Shown here: one piece after another, positions 15,001 to 28,233 of the stretch
Layout of the letters: every line of letters begins with the position of its first letter
Position numbering within the stretch: position 1 is the stretch's first letter
Assembly (NCBI GenBank): GCA_022113835.1
Contig: JAILWY010000010.1
Span: 11,891,501-11,955,500 of the forward strand
Source: Atopsyche davidsoni
Taxonomy: Eukaryota > Arthropoda > Insecta > Trichoptera > Hydrobiosidae
Direction: 5' to 3'
DNA: 64,000 nt
Program-made: the position numbers and the translations under genes
The notes under the pieces: generated by a model
The model's input: the letters and a program-made list of their open reading frames with translations, nothing else
The model's database searches: none
What the model was told of the DNA's origin: nothing

Positions 15001-16736
15001 ACACTTGATTAAATCATGATACGAATCCACAAATTATGCTGAATTTCATCGACAAGAGAAAATAACAATATAGAAACACGCAAATCAAATTCTTTCTCAC
15101 ATTTTAGTCATATGTTATAGTTATTTTATTAATTAATTACCCGGCCTGATTTGAAATTCTTAGGTCTCTCCAACGTTTTGAATTTGATTTATCGTATGTT
15201 AACTGTATAAATATAACGTTATGACGATTTTAACGTTTGAGTGTATGGGTCAGCAATAATGACATGGCGAAATTTTGCAAACATACATGCGGTTAAAAAG
15301 TATCTGATTAAAAAAATACGTATCAGATAAGCTTCTTTGGTACTTGCCAAATGAGTTGAATACAAAACAAGTCAAATGCAGAATTGTTATTAGTGAGCTC
15401 TTAAAACTCTGTTCAGGTTTAAAAATCTTTCTTATGCTTATAAAATTTTAATTAGTGGCTGTGGCAGGTTTTATTTTTTCAACCATGATCTTTTTATGTA
15501 TTACATTGAATGTAACTTAAGCAACTGAAATGTTTCTAAAAAATATTTTATTAAGTTTTAATCTACTAAGAGAACAATGAGTCATAAAAAAATAATTGCC
15601 TCATCGATTACCGGTTGTCGGAAGTGGAATCCCAGATTCGAATCAAGATGGTGAAATATGTTTTTTTTTTTTTTTTTTATTTTAATTAAAAATATGAATT
15701 ATCTTCAGGCTTATAGAAAAGAAAGACCCTTCGAGTAAATTTCCTCTTTAATGCAAGTTTTTATGATTTTCTTGTATAAAACAAGGCAAACGCCCAAGAC
15801 GTACAGGGCGGATATGACCGCAATCACCTTTGATTGCTCCCTGCTATTTGCCTCCCTGCCTCTTTCTTTGCGGGCTTCTACTCTATAGAAAAGTATATTG
15901 TTAGACTCTTTGTTATAAGATTATTGGAACACTGCAATCTTGATCTTGTGAAATAAATCACTAGTTTACTGTGTGATGCTATTGATAAATATAATTTATA
16001 TATTTTTTGGATTTTCTTTAATATGGCATTTGAGTAAAATTTTAATGGCAAATTATAGATATACATATTTAAAAAAAAAAATTACTCTTTAATCTTCTAA
16101 AAAACTTTAATTAATATTTCAATTAATTGAGGCTTGCTTTAAGCCTACACTTGAATTTTTACATTGATAGTTGAAGGTAGAAAATTAACTATTATTAGCC
16201 GAACTATCTTTAAATTAATTATATAAACAATTAAATGGTCCTTATACCAATACATTTTTTTATTATTATAAACAATTTTTGTTTTAAAGATTAAACATTA
16301 AAAAATATTAGTCAATGATTCTATGAATAAGCTAAATTAAAAGTTGAATAATTCTGTTAACTGTTGATATTTACTACTCATTAGAAACCTAATCGGTTAG
16401 GAAAACTAAAATGTGAGAGCACTTTGGGCGAGTAACTGACGCGTCACTAGTGCTTGGAAGCTCATCATAGATCGTCGTAGATCGACTTCGTAGTAGCTCG
16501 TAGAGCCGTCAACATCATTCAGTTATAATAGCTCAAGCGATAAAATCAAACCAAAAATAAATTAGCAGATTTTAGGAATTCTTCCAACGATATTACGACA
16601 AATTCACAGATCAATCATCGTAATTATTTTCTCCGTAATTTTCGCGCACATTACATATAATGTGCCTGTAAACAGAAATTCGTTCGTTATTTATTTTGGA
16701 CATTTATTAATCCTTCAAAAATATTAAAATAATACT

Positions 16737-16820
16737 ATTATAATAATATTATAATAATATTATATATATAGATATATATATACATATATCTATATCTATG
16801 TATTATATAATATATCTATT
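16737..16820. repeat. AT-rich simple repeat (TAATAT and GATATA types)
   Basis: Imperfect TAATAT and GATATATA repeats in gene-free DNA. Confidence 0.85.
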
Positions 16821-18345
16821 TTATTTAACAACTATTTTACTCTGGACATTTCCATTCTTCTGAGTTAGCTCCATTTATCGAAGGTGATGTTTTACAGTTG
16901 ATTGTATTTATTTATTTTCCTGTAATAGAAGGTATCTTTCGCATTGGCAGCAAGACATCTAATAGTGCGGAACTCAATGTAAATATTTTGCAATTGGACG
17001 AGTATTTTCAATTTATTCTAGTATTTATTGAACTTGTCTTAGTAGATAAAATATTCTTATATATTTGTGCTTCGTCCATTTAATCAATAAGCCCTGAGGG
17101 GTAAAATCTGGTAAACGCAATTAAAGCGAGAAAGATGCATCCAGATTATACAAACGTCTAAAGATATTTATATTATGTTGTTATAACGTAAATAACGTAC
17201 ATTAAAAATTATTAGGTATAAATTAGTGAAGAAGAAATAAATAAAATAGTTGAGATATTCAAAAACTTTTTCTCTCAATTAACCATAGTAAACGGATTAC
17301 TTTTTGGTTTTCTTTGAAATAATATAAGATAATACAACATTTTTGGAGCTTTTTATATCCATTTGAGTATCTTAAGTTTTTGTTCCAGTATTTATTTTCT
17401 TATGAGATATCATTGCAATTCAATAAAATATTTCATTGTTATTATGCGGTCGTTGCAGAATTTATGAAATTCATGAAAAAATCATGTAATGCTTATGTTG
17501 CTTGCAGTGCCTGTGTTGAGACCTGGTCAAAATAGACAATCCGCTGTCAGATACAACGGCTCCGATCTGGAAGGACTCAGCAAAATTGCTTTGTATGCGC
17601 ATCGGCTGGACAGAATGGTGATGAAAATGTCGTTAATCTACTCGTGGCAGCGTATGCACTATTCTATTGTGTCGCGTATCCCCCTGAACGACCCTTGTCC
17701 CTGGCCGCCCCCAACGGGTTACAATTATCCGGAATTAATTTTCACGGATGGTGTCAAAATACCGTCGAAGTTACTTTAACGGTGCAGTGTACAGAGATCG
17801 TTTTCCAATTAACATTTATTGATTTGATGTCAACCGAGACAACCGAATATAGCAATTTAACAAATACTACGTGAACATGAAGAAAAGCAAAACATGATTT
17901 GTTGAAACATGTCAGTGATACAAACAAGATAAGAAGCATCGAAAATGATGAAAAATCAAACGATAGAAACTTTTCTATTACTCAGCCTTATCATTATATA
18001 CTAGCGCTGAATAAAAAATAAAACACCAGTCAAGGTCTTTATGGAAACCTTGGAGGACACCTGGAAGTAATACCTAGCAATTTGATTTGCTGAACACTTT
18101 GTAACTATACCTAATTGGAGACGTTGCATGTTTTTTAATACGCTCTGAAAAGGTAGGATGTATAATTTATTAAATTATGCTATTCTCGCATTATAGTCAA
18201 TATTTGATTGTGATCGATCGTTTGAATCGAATAAATAAGGATTGATAAACGTGCACTACCTCAGTTGACAAGCTGAGGGGGGTGGGGCTGCGCTTGGCTA
18301 CAATTCAATGACACACGTTCACACAAACAAAAAGAAAGTATATAA

Positions 18346-18454
<109 letters not shown>

Positions 18455-19158
18455 CTTAATAAAAAAATATGAATACCCGAAGACTAACGATGGTACCGGA
18501 AGGCTCTTAGCCAGGCTATGGCAAGACAAGAATAGACCTAAACTCTTCAGCGGGGGCGTCTCGTCATTTTCCGGAGGATACTAATACAAAAGCGAGAAAA
18601 ATGTCAGGGAAACAAGGTGTTGGAGGTTTTTTTACGTCGGTTTATGCTAAATTAATTTTCTAAACCATTTCCATCGTGAATAGAAATATAAATTATACCA
18701 TAATCAACTTTTGGTATTTCAAAGTTTCAAAAAATATTTCTGGACGGTTGCTTTATCCACCCATTAGCAGGCAGTTTTATTTTTGACAGTGCATTTTATT
18801 TTGTTTACCCATTAAACTTAAATTTTGAATTAAAGTATTTTATATACTTATAATTAAAATTCGTTTAAAATAAAACAACAAATAGAAAAGTCAATTTTAG
18901 AATTTACAAATACAAACTTCTTCCTTACAATCTTGGAAGTGCGTAATGTTTTAATAGTGTAAACGCTAAATATAATTATTAAATTTGTATTTTATACTCT
19001 AACAGATTTATTTTGATCCAATAAATTTAAATAATTCATTTATACTTTAATAAAATCGATCGAATATTAAAAACATTAGCGAGTCATTAATATTTATATT
19101 AGATGAATAAATCTGTTGCGCACTTTTATCGACAGAATTAAGGCTTTGGGCAGCGATA

Positions 19159-19192
19159 GACACAAGTGTGGGTTCGAGTCCCACCTGTGTCT
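19159..19192 (+). other. tRNA T-arm-like hairpin, possible SINE fragment
   Basis: GTGGG-TTCGAGT-CCCAC is a perfect tRNA T-arm with B-box core (GGTTCGAGTCC), but the D- and anticodon-arm regions that a tRNA needs are absent. GACAC before it pairs with GTGTC after it, giving a longer stem. A decayed tRNA-derived SINE is possible; a functional tRNA is excluded. Confidence 0.35.
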
Positions 19193-19395
19193 TAAAACAT
19201 AGTCTCACCTGTGTGTGTGTATGTGTGTAGATATATATTATTACGTAACGTGCTTCACATTGTTAAAATTTCATGTTAAGTTCTTACGCTGTTGTTTATT
19301 CGGCACACTGTGCTCGGTATATTACAGAATAGCAGTGTCTGGAAAACTTGAATTGTTTCTCTGAGTAAAGAATCACCATTATAAATATGTTACTA

Positions 19396-19604
19396 CCAGT
19401 GGCGTACCTAGAGCTTGTGCCACCTGGGGCGGTCCCCAATTTGCCACCCTTTTAAGTCCTATTCATTATCAGGAAATCAGAGTTTTCCATACATTTTTGC
19501 CAAATTGCTTACTTGTTTACAACATAATTGTTTTATCTTATTTTATGATAAAAATATTTAAGCAAAGCCGCCCCAAAATATGAACCTCCTGCGTGCACCA
19601 CTGG
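19396..19604. mobile_element. Small non-autonomous hAT-type element (MITE)
   Basis: The left end reads CCAGTGGCGTACCTAG, closely like the CAGTGGCGTAG ends common to insect hAT elements. The right end, read in reverse, starts CCAGTGGTGCACGCAGG, and both ends carry GGGGCGG about 30 bases in. TTACT flanks both sides (19390-19394 and 19604-19608, with a one-base offset), a possible target duplication. No transposase is inside. The superfamily rests on terminal similarity only. Confidence 0.6.
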
Positions 19605-21337
19605 TTACTCCATTTTTCTTAAATCTATTATTTTTAACGTCTTTCAATCTTTATATTTTCGAAATGACTTTTAATTCAATTAAAAAATACGTGCTTATAA
19701 CTGACGTTTGTTCATCAGATGATAACTAAATATATATTAATACATAGCATAGATGCTTTTATATATTTACAGGTTTCAATTTCTAAAATAGTGTTTGTAT
19801 GCAATCATATTTTGTAAGCAGTGTGTTGGACCAATGGTCTACTGAAAATCTAGAAGCTCTAACAATGACTTGATTGCTCATAAACCGTATTCTTTTTGTT
19901 TGTGCTGCGTCAAAGAACAGGTTTTTTGAAAAAAAAAAAAAACTAATTTACGAATGAAGAACTTAGTTTTTTCTTAGAAAATTGATATCTAATATTGTTC
20001 TTCCGGTGCTCAACTCAACTCATTTATAACAAGCCATCTTTTTCTGAATCTTCCTATCTGCTGAAACACTTGCTCGGTTGGCTCTCGTCCGCACGCCGTT
20101 GTATTCGTTCGGCAACATTTTGCACAAACTGTCAGTCATGCCATCTATTGCGACGTCGTCTCTAAAAGTGTCAGATATTTATTTTGCTTGCTACGTGGAT
20201 CAAACTGTTTATTTTAAGTGTCGAAAACGGTTTTGTCATTAAAATCAAGAAAATAATATTATTTTAAAGAATACAAATTTTTGTTATCAGTATTAATTGT
20301 GTAAAGAAAAATATTATGCATAATAAAAATAACTAAATAATCATACAAAAATGTAAAGCAAATATAGTTTTTTTTTAAGTTGTTAAAATTTAAAGAACTA
20401 TTATAATGATTATAGTATTCCATTTTCTATGAAAACTATTGATATTTCTTTGAAATCGATTTTATAGTACAAATATAACTTTATTTGGTTGTTATAAATG
20501 ATGTTACACGTTCACTCAAGTATTTCACTAACGATATATATTTTCGTTGCATTCAAATTGATTGTAAAAATAAAGAATGAGCCAGTAAATAGTAAGTTAT
20601 GTTTAAAGTATTGATCATGAGAAATTGGAAACAATGTATTGCTTCAAATTTGAACAGCTTCAAATTTCTTAGATTATATTAAAAAGCAATTTTAGGTTTT
20701 ACGAAATATATCAATAACTCATTTTAAAATGTGGTAGGTGAGGTATTCTTTTAATATGAGCCGTTGATTGTTTCTGCTTAATACCAAAGATATATTATAA
20801 ACGTGTCAGCTGCAGTAACTACGTTCCCAGTATTATCGGTTTTCCAAACAAAATTTAACACAAAATATTTCAAATTTCTTGGAATCACCCAAAAAGGGCT
20901 GGCGGCTATTATTATAGATTTTTTATGTACGCGTTTGTAATTTCATTAAATCAATGTTACACTAGAATCGTTTTTATAAACACACAAAATTGAGCAATCA
21001 TAAAATATAAGATTGTTAAATACGTAAACCTATAAGCTCATTGCACTTAGCTAAGATGTTCCAAAATACAGCATGAAACTCTGTGGATTCTGATTTATTC
21101 TATTTAGTTATTATTCAACGTACAACATTATTACAATACACAAAGTAGTTTGGAGAACGTAGGAGGAAATGCAAACAGACCGTCGCGCAACTCGTTAAAC
21201 AGTACGCCGCGATGGTAATCCCGTCCGCACAGTACTATCTAATTACTAATTGTATTATTCTAAATATGGAAGAAGAGAGCGCAGGCCGGTCTGCCAGAAA
21301 AACGGCGCGGAAGGCTCCCTCCCCTCCCCCGGGCGGG

Positions 21338-21420
21338 GGGGCACCGCGCACCCCCGCACCCCGCACCCCGCACCCCGCGCCCCGCACCCCGCACCCCGCA
21401 CCCCGCACCCCCGCCCCCCC
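21338..21420. repeat. GC-rich minisatellite, unit about CCCCGCA
   Basis: About ten copies of a 7-8-base CCCCGCA unit. Overlapping open frames on both strands (75, 61 and 61 codons) come from the lack of stops in the repeat. The flanks (21270-21620) are also GC-rich. Confidence 0.92.
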
Positions 21421-24400
21421 CGGACAGAAATTTAATTAAACCCAAAGCTGCACTCGTTCACGGCACCGGCGCTTGTCGCGCTCCCGTTTGCCGCCGCGAC
21501 AGTAATGAGTTATGACCCGAGCCAGGTTACTCGGAGTTTGATAGCCCGGCTTGGAGGTGCCCCGCGCCGCGAGATTACAACTGAGTCGCCACTCTGCACT
21601 CGCACCAGCGCTAGTCTTGTTTGGATTAATTTCAACTATGTTTGTATCATTTAAATAATATAAGCGTTTTTACGCTCACGTTACGCCTGAGAATGATTCC
21701 GCGAAGGCGGTTTGTTTTTTCCTAACAAATTTTATTTTTGTCGGAACAATCGCTTGGATTGCATTCGGGGATAGTGAAGCGATCGACTGCAGGCAGGGTG
21801 TGGCGTGGCTGGCGATTTTATGTCGATATGGTGGTAATTTATCACAATATTGTATTGATATTTTCTAAATATATTTAACTAACGATATTTTTTTTGGATA
21901 CGATATTTACATTTAGATTTTAATAGGATGAAACAGTTTTTCATTATTATGATAAATTTTGTACACAAATTCATTAAATGAAAATATTATGCAGTATGAA
22001 AAAGAGCAATTTGGAATAAATCATTTTAATTTGCAAATATTAATACAGGCTTATTTCTTAACATGTTTATCTAATTTCATACTATTTTATTTTTAATTTG
22101 TAGAAAGGTGTTTTCAACCAACGACCTCAGCTTAATTCAATTATAGTAAGCTTTTTTTGTAGACTTAACTCAATGACGGGAATACGTAAGTTATTAGCTT
22201 CTTAGAAAGTTTTCTTATTATATTATATCGACGAGGCCACTATTGACGTCACTTATAATAGTCAGGGTCTTTAAGCAGGAACTCTTATCCTGTTTATCCC
22301 TTGACTTTTTTCCCATGTTTTATGGTTTTGCTGAAATAAAAAAGGAGCATACAAGTATTTTTTAGCAAAGGAAAACCTGCTGTTTACTGCTACTGTGATT
22401 TATTTTTCATCCGGGTTAGTTGTTTTAACCATCCACTAGCTATCGTCTTTTCTTATTTATTATTATTTGTAAGTTTAATGATCGTAAAATGTTAAAGCGC
22501 TCAACGCTCTAGGTGTCTAGGTGTATGCTGCAAAAAATAAATAAATGAAAATTTGTCATTAATGGCACTTTAGTAATTAAATCCCTCTGAATTGGCTATT
22601 GGTTACACTGTGCGTTGCCACGAATGACGTATATTTATTTTTAGCATGCACTTTAGATTGTAAATTAGTATCCATTTGCACGATGATGGATGTTGTCATT
22701 AAAAATTTACCGCGTAGTTTACAGTTTATTTTTAATTTTTCACGCGCAGTAAAATTTTCCAATAAATAGTTATTGCGCTTACTTTTACTAAAAATAAAAT
22801 AAAATTTATAGGTTTTATAAATTATCATTTCAAGTTGTAATTCATCAAAAAAAAACATAACTGATACTTTATTTCTAATCTTTTTCCATAATTTGAAGAT
22901 TTGTTTATAACTATCTATAGGTCATATTTAATTTTTATTAACTTAAAGTTTATTAATGACGATTCGTATGGACTTGTGTCATGTCAATACAAATCGTCTT
23001 CGAACAATCTGAAACACGCATGAGCCTAATTACATCAGTCGAGACAGACAAACGGGATCACCTGGATTCTAATGATATCTTAGAAGATTCCTGTGATGCT
23101 AAAATATAAATCAAAGAGATATCATCATTAGGTCGGCAAAGGGCTACTGGTGAAGACGATGTAAGTTTTTCTATTAATTAATAAACGAATCTAAATCTTA
23201 TATATTTACACGCTTTTATAATCTGGTATAACTCTTTATTCAAAATAAAAATATGTAAATATAATAAAAATTACCAAGTCTCAACAGTTTTTATTATTGT
23301 GAATCGATTTTTATAATATAGAAAAACAAAACAGATTTAATAAAATAAACAAAATCATTGTTTCATGTTCAATTTCGTAGGGTTATCAAAAATGATGTTT
23401 CGAATACATAGTTAAGAGTTAAAATAATATTAACATTACCGACAATTCTTAAGTAAATTTAAATAGATTAAGTTGTCAATTTGAAATATTTATTCAATAA
23501 AAAATGTCCGCTGCTACATAAGTGCGCAAGTGTGCACGTATGTACAGTGCATATTCCATATAAAACACTTTGCTCTTTTTGGGACCCCAATTATTTTCTC
23601 TTCCTATACAGGTGGCACCGAAGCCCGCAGCCCTATTTGACCCGACAAAACATCTTTTAGTTTGTAGGGGTGTAATTACAAGTCCTGTTTCTTCTAAATA
23701 AATTTGTAAAATGTGTAAAATTATTTTTAAATAATTGCATTATCTTTTATGTATGAAAAACAGACGGGGCAAGCATCTGTTTTTGTGTCTTCTAACATAT
23801 TGATAATTGTTTAATTTAGAAATATACTTATTGGTTAAGCATTACATATTGAAAATTTGTAATAAAGACTACACATTAAACCAGATCTGAACAAATTGAA
23901 TAAAACAATCGAATTAACGATATTTAAAAAATAAGCCATTAGAGTAGGTTTACACTTGAAGAATTTATCCCCTGTTCTATTTATATATATATATATATTG
24001 GAATTATGCCCTCAACGTAATATATTAAACTAAAATTGTTGATTGAAAAACTGTTGACTAAAAACACTTTTACTAATTGAAACCAGAAACGTTGCAAAAT
24101 GATCCATCATGTGGGCGTGATTTGTAGCCATACATTACATTATTTAAAATACAAAATAATTATTTATGAGTAACCAACAGCGGTGCATTATGGCAATATT
24201 GGTTTTGGGTACACTATTTGGTAATGGGCATGAAATGAACTTGAAGTTTTTATTTAAACACCGTCGTTTATCGGTTCTCGTTTTAGATCCCGGTGGAGTG
24301 AGTACCCTTAGAATAAAAAACCGGCAAATATTTTTATACAAAAATTATTCTAATACAAATCCTTTGATGCGTCTTTAAATGTTAAATAATGGAAACGTAA

Positions 24401-26587
24401 GATAACAGGCACATCTACAGTTGTTTCGATCGTATAAAACTGCTAGTTTACCTAGCTATATTTTTTTATCTATATTTCGCTATCACGAGCTTAGTATTCA
24501 CGAAGAGTTGGAAAACTCATTATTTAGATTATATAAATATTGATTTTTAAAGAAAAAAAAATACATACAGGTAACATAAAGATTTAAAAACATATTCGCG
24601 GTTCTTTAGTATCACTTTGATCATGTACTATTATTTAATGTGTGATTATTTTCAACAAGAGAAAAATTACTTAAATATTTTTGCAATCTTACAGAAAATA
24701 ATACCCCCTACGAACCGCCTTTAGAGTTATGGTTATGGAGATAGATGGGCCAAGGTGTCGAAACATTTTATCAACGTAAATATTACCGGAGCGGCGCGAC
24801 GCCGAGCGCTTCTCCCGCCCTTGCCCGGCCTCAGACTCCATTCCTTTTAATGGATAGAACCTGTGCCGTCTTTGGGAGAACAAATTTAAAGGTCCATAAA
24901 GATTACGATAGCCGACTTGTGATGCGGTGGCTCCGGCGAGTACACTAATCGTATACATGACAATATTAACAAAATTTTGTTAATACGTAGCTTACTATAA
25001 ATAATTTAACTGTTCTTAACATGCAAGAAAATATTCAAGTTTAATTTTGAATTACATTTCGCAAGTGTAAATGCATTATGAAGTAGTTAATAGTTATGCT
25101 AAGCGTGATGTCAGGCGCCGGTTGTAAAAATGAGAGTTCGTCAGGCAGGTGGTTGACTGGAAGAAGACAAGTCAACAGATATTAATTAAAGGGGGTAGAA
25201 ACCCACTAGCTTCCTTAATCAGTAAAACTTGAACTTATGAGCGAGGTACTGGTTGACAATTAAAAATACTCGCAATGAGCGCCGTTTGGCCCCTCGCGCT
25301 GCGGACACCCGCTGCACAGCGGCGAGCAGGGCTCGAGGTTCTCTCGGTAATTAGACTTCAGTGTTGCGACCTACATGACATTATTTTCAAATTAAGCTTT
25401 TACGTTGATCGATTTCTCGTGAGCGCTGTAAAATTTATATTATTTTACATGAAACAACACCTTTGCAGTGGTTTTCAAATCCAATTAATAAATAATGAAA
25501 AAAATCTAATACTTTTATAACTTTTTCACACAAGACATTAGTTCCTGATAACGATTGACGATCAAACGCCGCTTGCATCCAGAACTGCGAGTCGGGGTAC
25601 ACTCGCGGCGTCGGATGGATGCCCGAAAGTTGTTTCGCTCTTGGCGCGGGACTCTCCCCCGCCCCCACCCACCCCCCGCCCACCCTCCTACTCTCGAGTG
25701 TGTCACGGCTGGTGGAAAAATATACATTCTAATGTCTTCATTGGAAATGTTACTAATTTATCGATACATGCTTTGATTATATTTATATTTGTTTCATTGT
25801 AGTACGATTAGAATATCGTGAGTATTTTCTTACAATAGAAAACTAATGTGAAGTTAAAAAACTCTTTTCATCGATCCACGATTTTGAATAACCAATGAGA
25901 ACATTAATCAATGAAGCGAGTCTCGGCGAGCTCAACGCTCCGAGCCGGCTCGGGCTGGCGGTGTAATATAAGTAAATGCGACATTTGTCACTGTTAACAA
26001 TAACTAGTCCACTGAACACGCGGTGCTTCCATTACGTTTTTCTTATTAAAAATACCGATAGTATAAAGAAAACGAAAGACGTGGTTTTAAAAAACTGTCA
26101 AAGAAATATCACATTTTCTGATCAAAGTGCACCGTCTGCTTTGATACTTTATCCTCTTCAAAACATCTGCATATTGACATTTATGCCAGTGAAATTTAAG
26201 AAAATCATATTCAAACGAAAACTACTCGTATGTAGCATAAAATCTCATAACTCGTACGCTGCATCAAATTACGTGAGTTCCCAGTATTTGATCGGTGATG
26301 CCGCCGTCGTTCTCACGGGACGGGTCCTCCTATGAGGCACCGCAAAGGAAGTAATTATTTGAAGCAAGAAATGCATAAATTATATTACGTGAAGATTCTG
26401 AGGTGGGAGAGTTGCAACAGTCCTTACGTCATCGTGAGGAGGAAAAATCGATATTCCGTAAAAAGCGTGGCGGATGCGTCCCCCGCGCCCGCCGCCCCGC
26501 GCACGGCCCAGCCGGGGGGCATTCGTTGCCGTCACTGGGTCAAATCGAACGCCGAAAACGCGTCTACCCGACCCGCGGCCCGCCGGC

Positions 26588-26673
26588 CCTCCGCGCCCCC
26601 TCCACGCCCCCTCCGCGCCCCCTCCGCGCCCCCTCCGCGCCCCCTCCGCGCCCCCTCCGCGCCCCCTCCGCGG
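26588..26673. repeat. GC-rich minisatellite, unit about CGCCCCCTCCG (11 bases)
   Basis: Seven to eight near-perfect copies of an 11-base unit inside a wider GC-rich block (26480-26715). Four open frames of 82-155 codons cross it on both strands; with no splice or domain support they are treated as artefacts. Confidence 0.93.
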
Positions 26674-27466
26674 ACCCTCCCCGCCCGCGGCCGCGCGGGC
26701 CCTCGACCCTCTTTCTTTATAAAACAATTTACGTTTTACTCCCTGAAGCTACGAGTACTACTGGAGACAGTTGCGTTCAAAAATCAAAGAAATTTTTAAA
26801 TGCAACGGCTCTGAATACCTTTTGCGAAAACTACTCTCAGAATTATTTTGTAATAAACGTTGATTAAATTTCAATTCATCTTTTTTCTAATTTGTGAGAA
26901 AAAATATTTACAAGTAAATAAATATTAAAGTATTGAAGGTGGTTATCACTTTTAAGTTCTTATTAATTTTTTGATTATTTTTGATAAGGAATTAGATATT
27001 TTTTACCGTAATTCTTAATTTTAGTTTTTAAAAATTTTAAAGAATTCGTTTAGACTTTGATTCAAGTAATAAAACATTGAGTATTATAAATATCATAGCC
27101 TGGCTGCTTTGCTTTTCTAATTTGATAAATCATAGTTTTAAAGCTGATTTACCTTTATTTTTAAAAATAGATTAAATTTTCAATGCTTCATTTTTAAAAA
27201 TACTAATTAGTCATGCAAATTATTTTCCTTTCTTATTTTATTTTTTACCTGTTATTTGTATTTCTTTTCATAAAACTTTAATTTTTTTTTACTAATATCA
27301 ACACTACAATTCAAGTCATATTATTTATTCTAACCCAAGCTACTCTCACCTATTCAGATGCATACTAGTGGTTATAGAATCTAAACAGAAAAGGTAAATG
27401 CTAAAAATTGAATGTCAGCTATTGTCGCTAATCGTTCATCCTGGTTCGAGTCCGCCGCCGGCTCGC

Positions 27467-27580
27467 GTGCGAGGCGCGAGGCGCGAGGCGCGAGGCGCGG
27501 GACGCGAGGCGGGAGGCGCGAGGCGCGAGGCGCGGGGCGCGAGGCGGGAGGCGCGAGGCGGGAGGCGCGAGGCGCGAGGG
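27467..27580. repeat. GC-rich minisatellite, unit about GAGGCGC (7 bases)
   Basis: About sixteen copies of a 7-base unit with GCGGGA-type variants, 650 bases before exon 1. Confidence 0.93.
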
Positions 27581-27851
27581 CTTATTAACAGGCATTGATC
27601 CCAGCCCCGGCGGCGCGCGGGGATCCGATCTCTCTCCGCCGCGCGACTCCTGCTGGCTTGGTCGTCTAGCTTCAGACTGTAAACGTAACTTTCAACTTTT
27701 TAATCGATTTTATTTTAGTTTCATTCTGAATGGAATATATTGGTTAGGACAGAAAATAGGGCCATCGATTTCATTCAAATTGTTGGAATAGAAGTATTTT
27801 TTAATGATATTCAAAATTAATAGATTCGTTTAAGAATACATAAAAATTATG

Positions 27852-27962
<111 letters not shown>

Positions 27963-28233
27963 TTGAGTTTTGCATTATTTTTTTGATAATGTTCGTTTTC
28001 ATGCTGATATATGATTTTTTAAATTTTATATCTATGAATATAATGCATAAGTTTTGAACGTAACGTATATAAAATAATATAAATAAACGTATATAATAGT
28101 AAAGTTTTTTATCTCACTGGGTATTAAAATACAAAAATTGTTTTTTTTTCAATATTGAATTGTATCAGCAGGCAACCGGTTCAACGATCTGGGAATGTAG
28201 TTCAGTGTAAAAGAAGAGCGATTCGCAAGAAGC

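Noticed and set aside
15595..15690. B-box-like GATTCGAATC followed by a T-run, considered as a tRNA gene or SINE
   Set aside because: No pairing tRNA arms, no A-box at the right distance and no terminal duplication could be seen.
22243..22251. TGACGTCA (CRE-like) sites here and near 43080
   Set aside because: Single 8-base matches are expected by chance in 64 kb and have no gene context.
26332..26867. Overlapping open frames of 155, 154, 119 and 115 codons on both strands
   Set aside because: They owe their length to an 11-base GC-rich minisatellite without stops; no domain, splice support or sensible protein composition.
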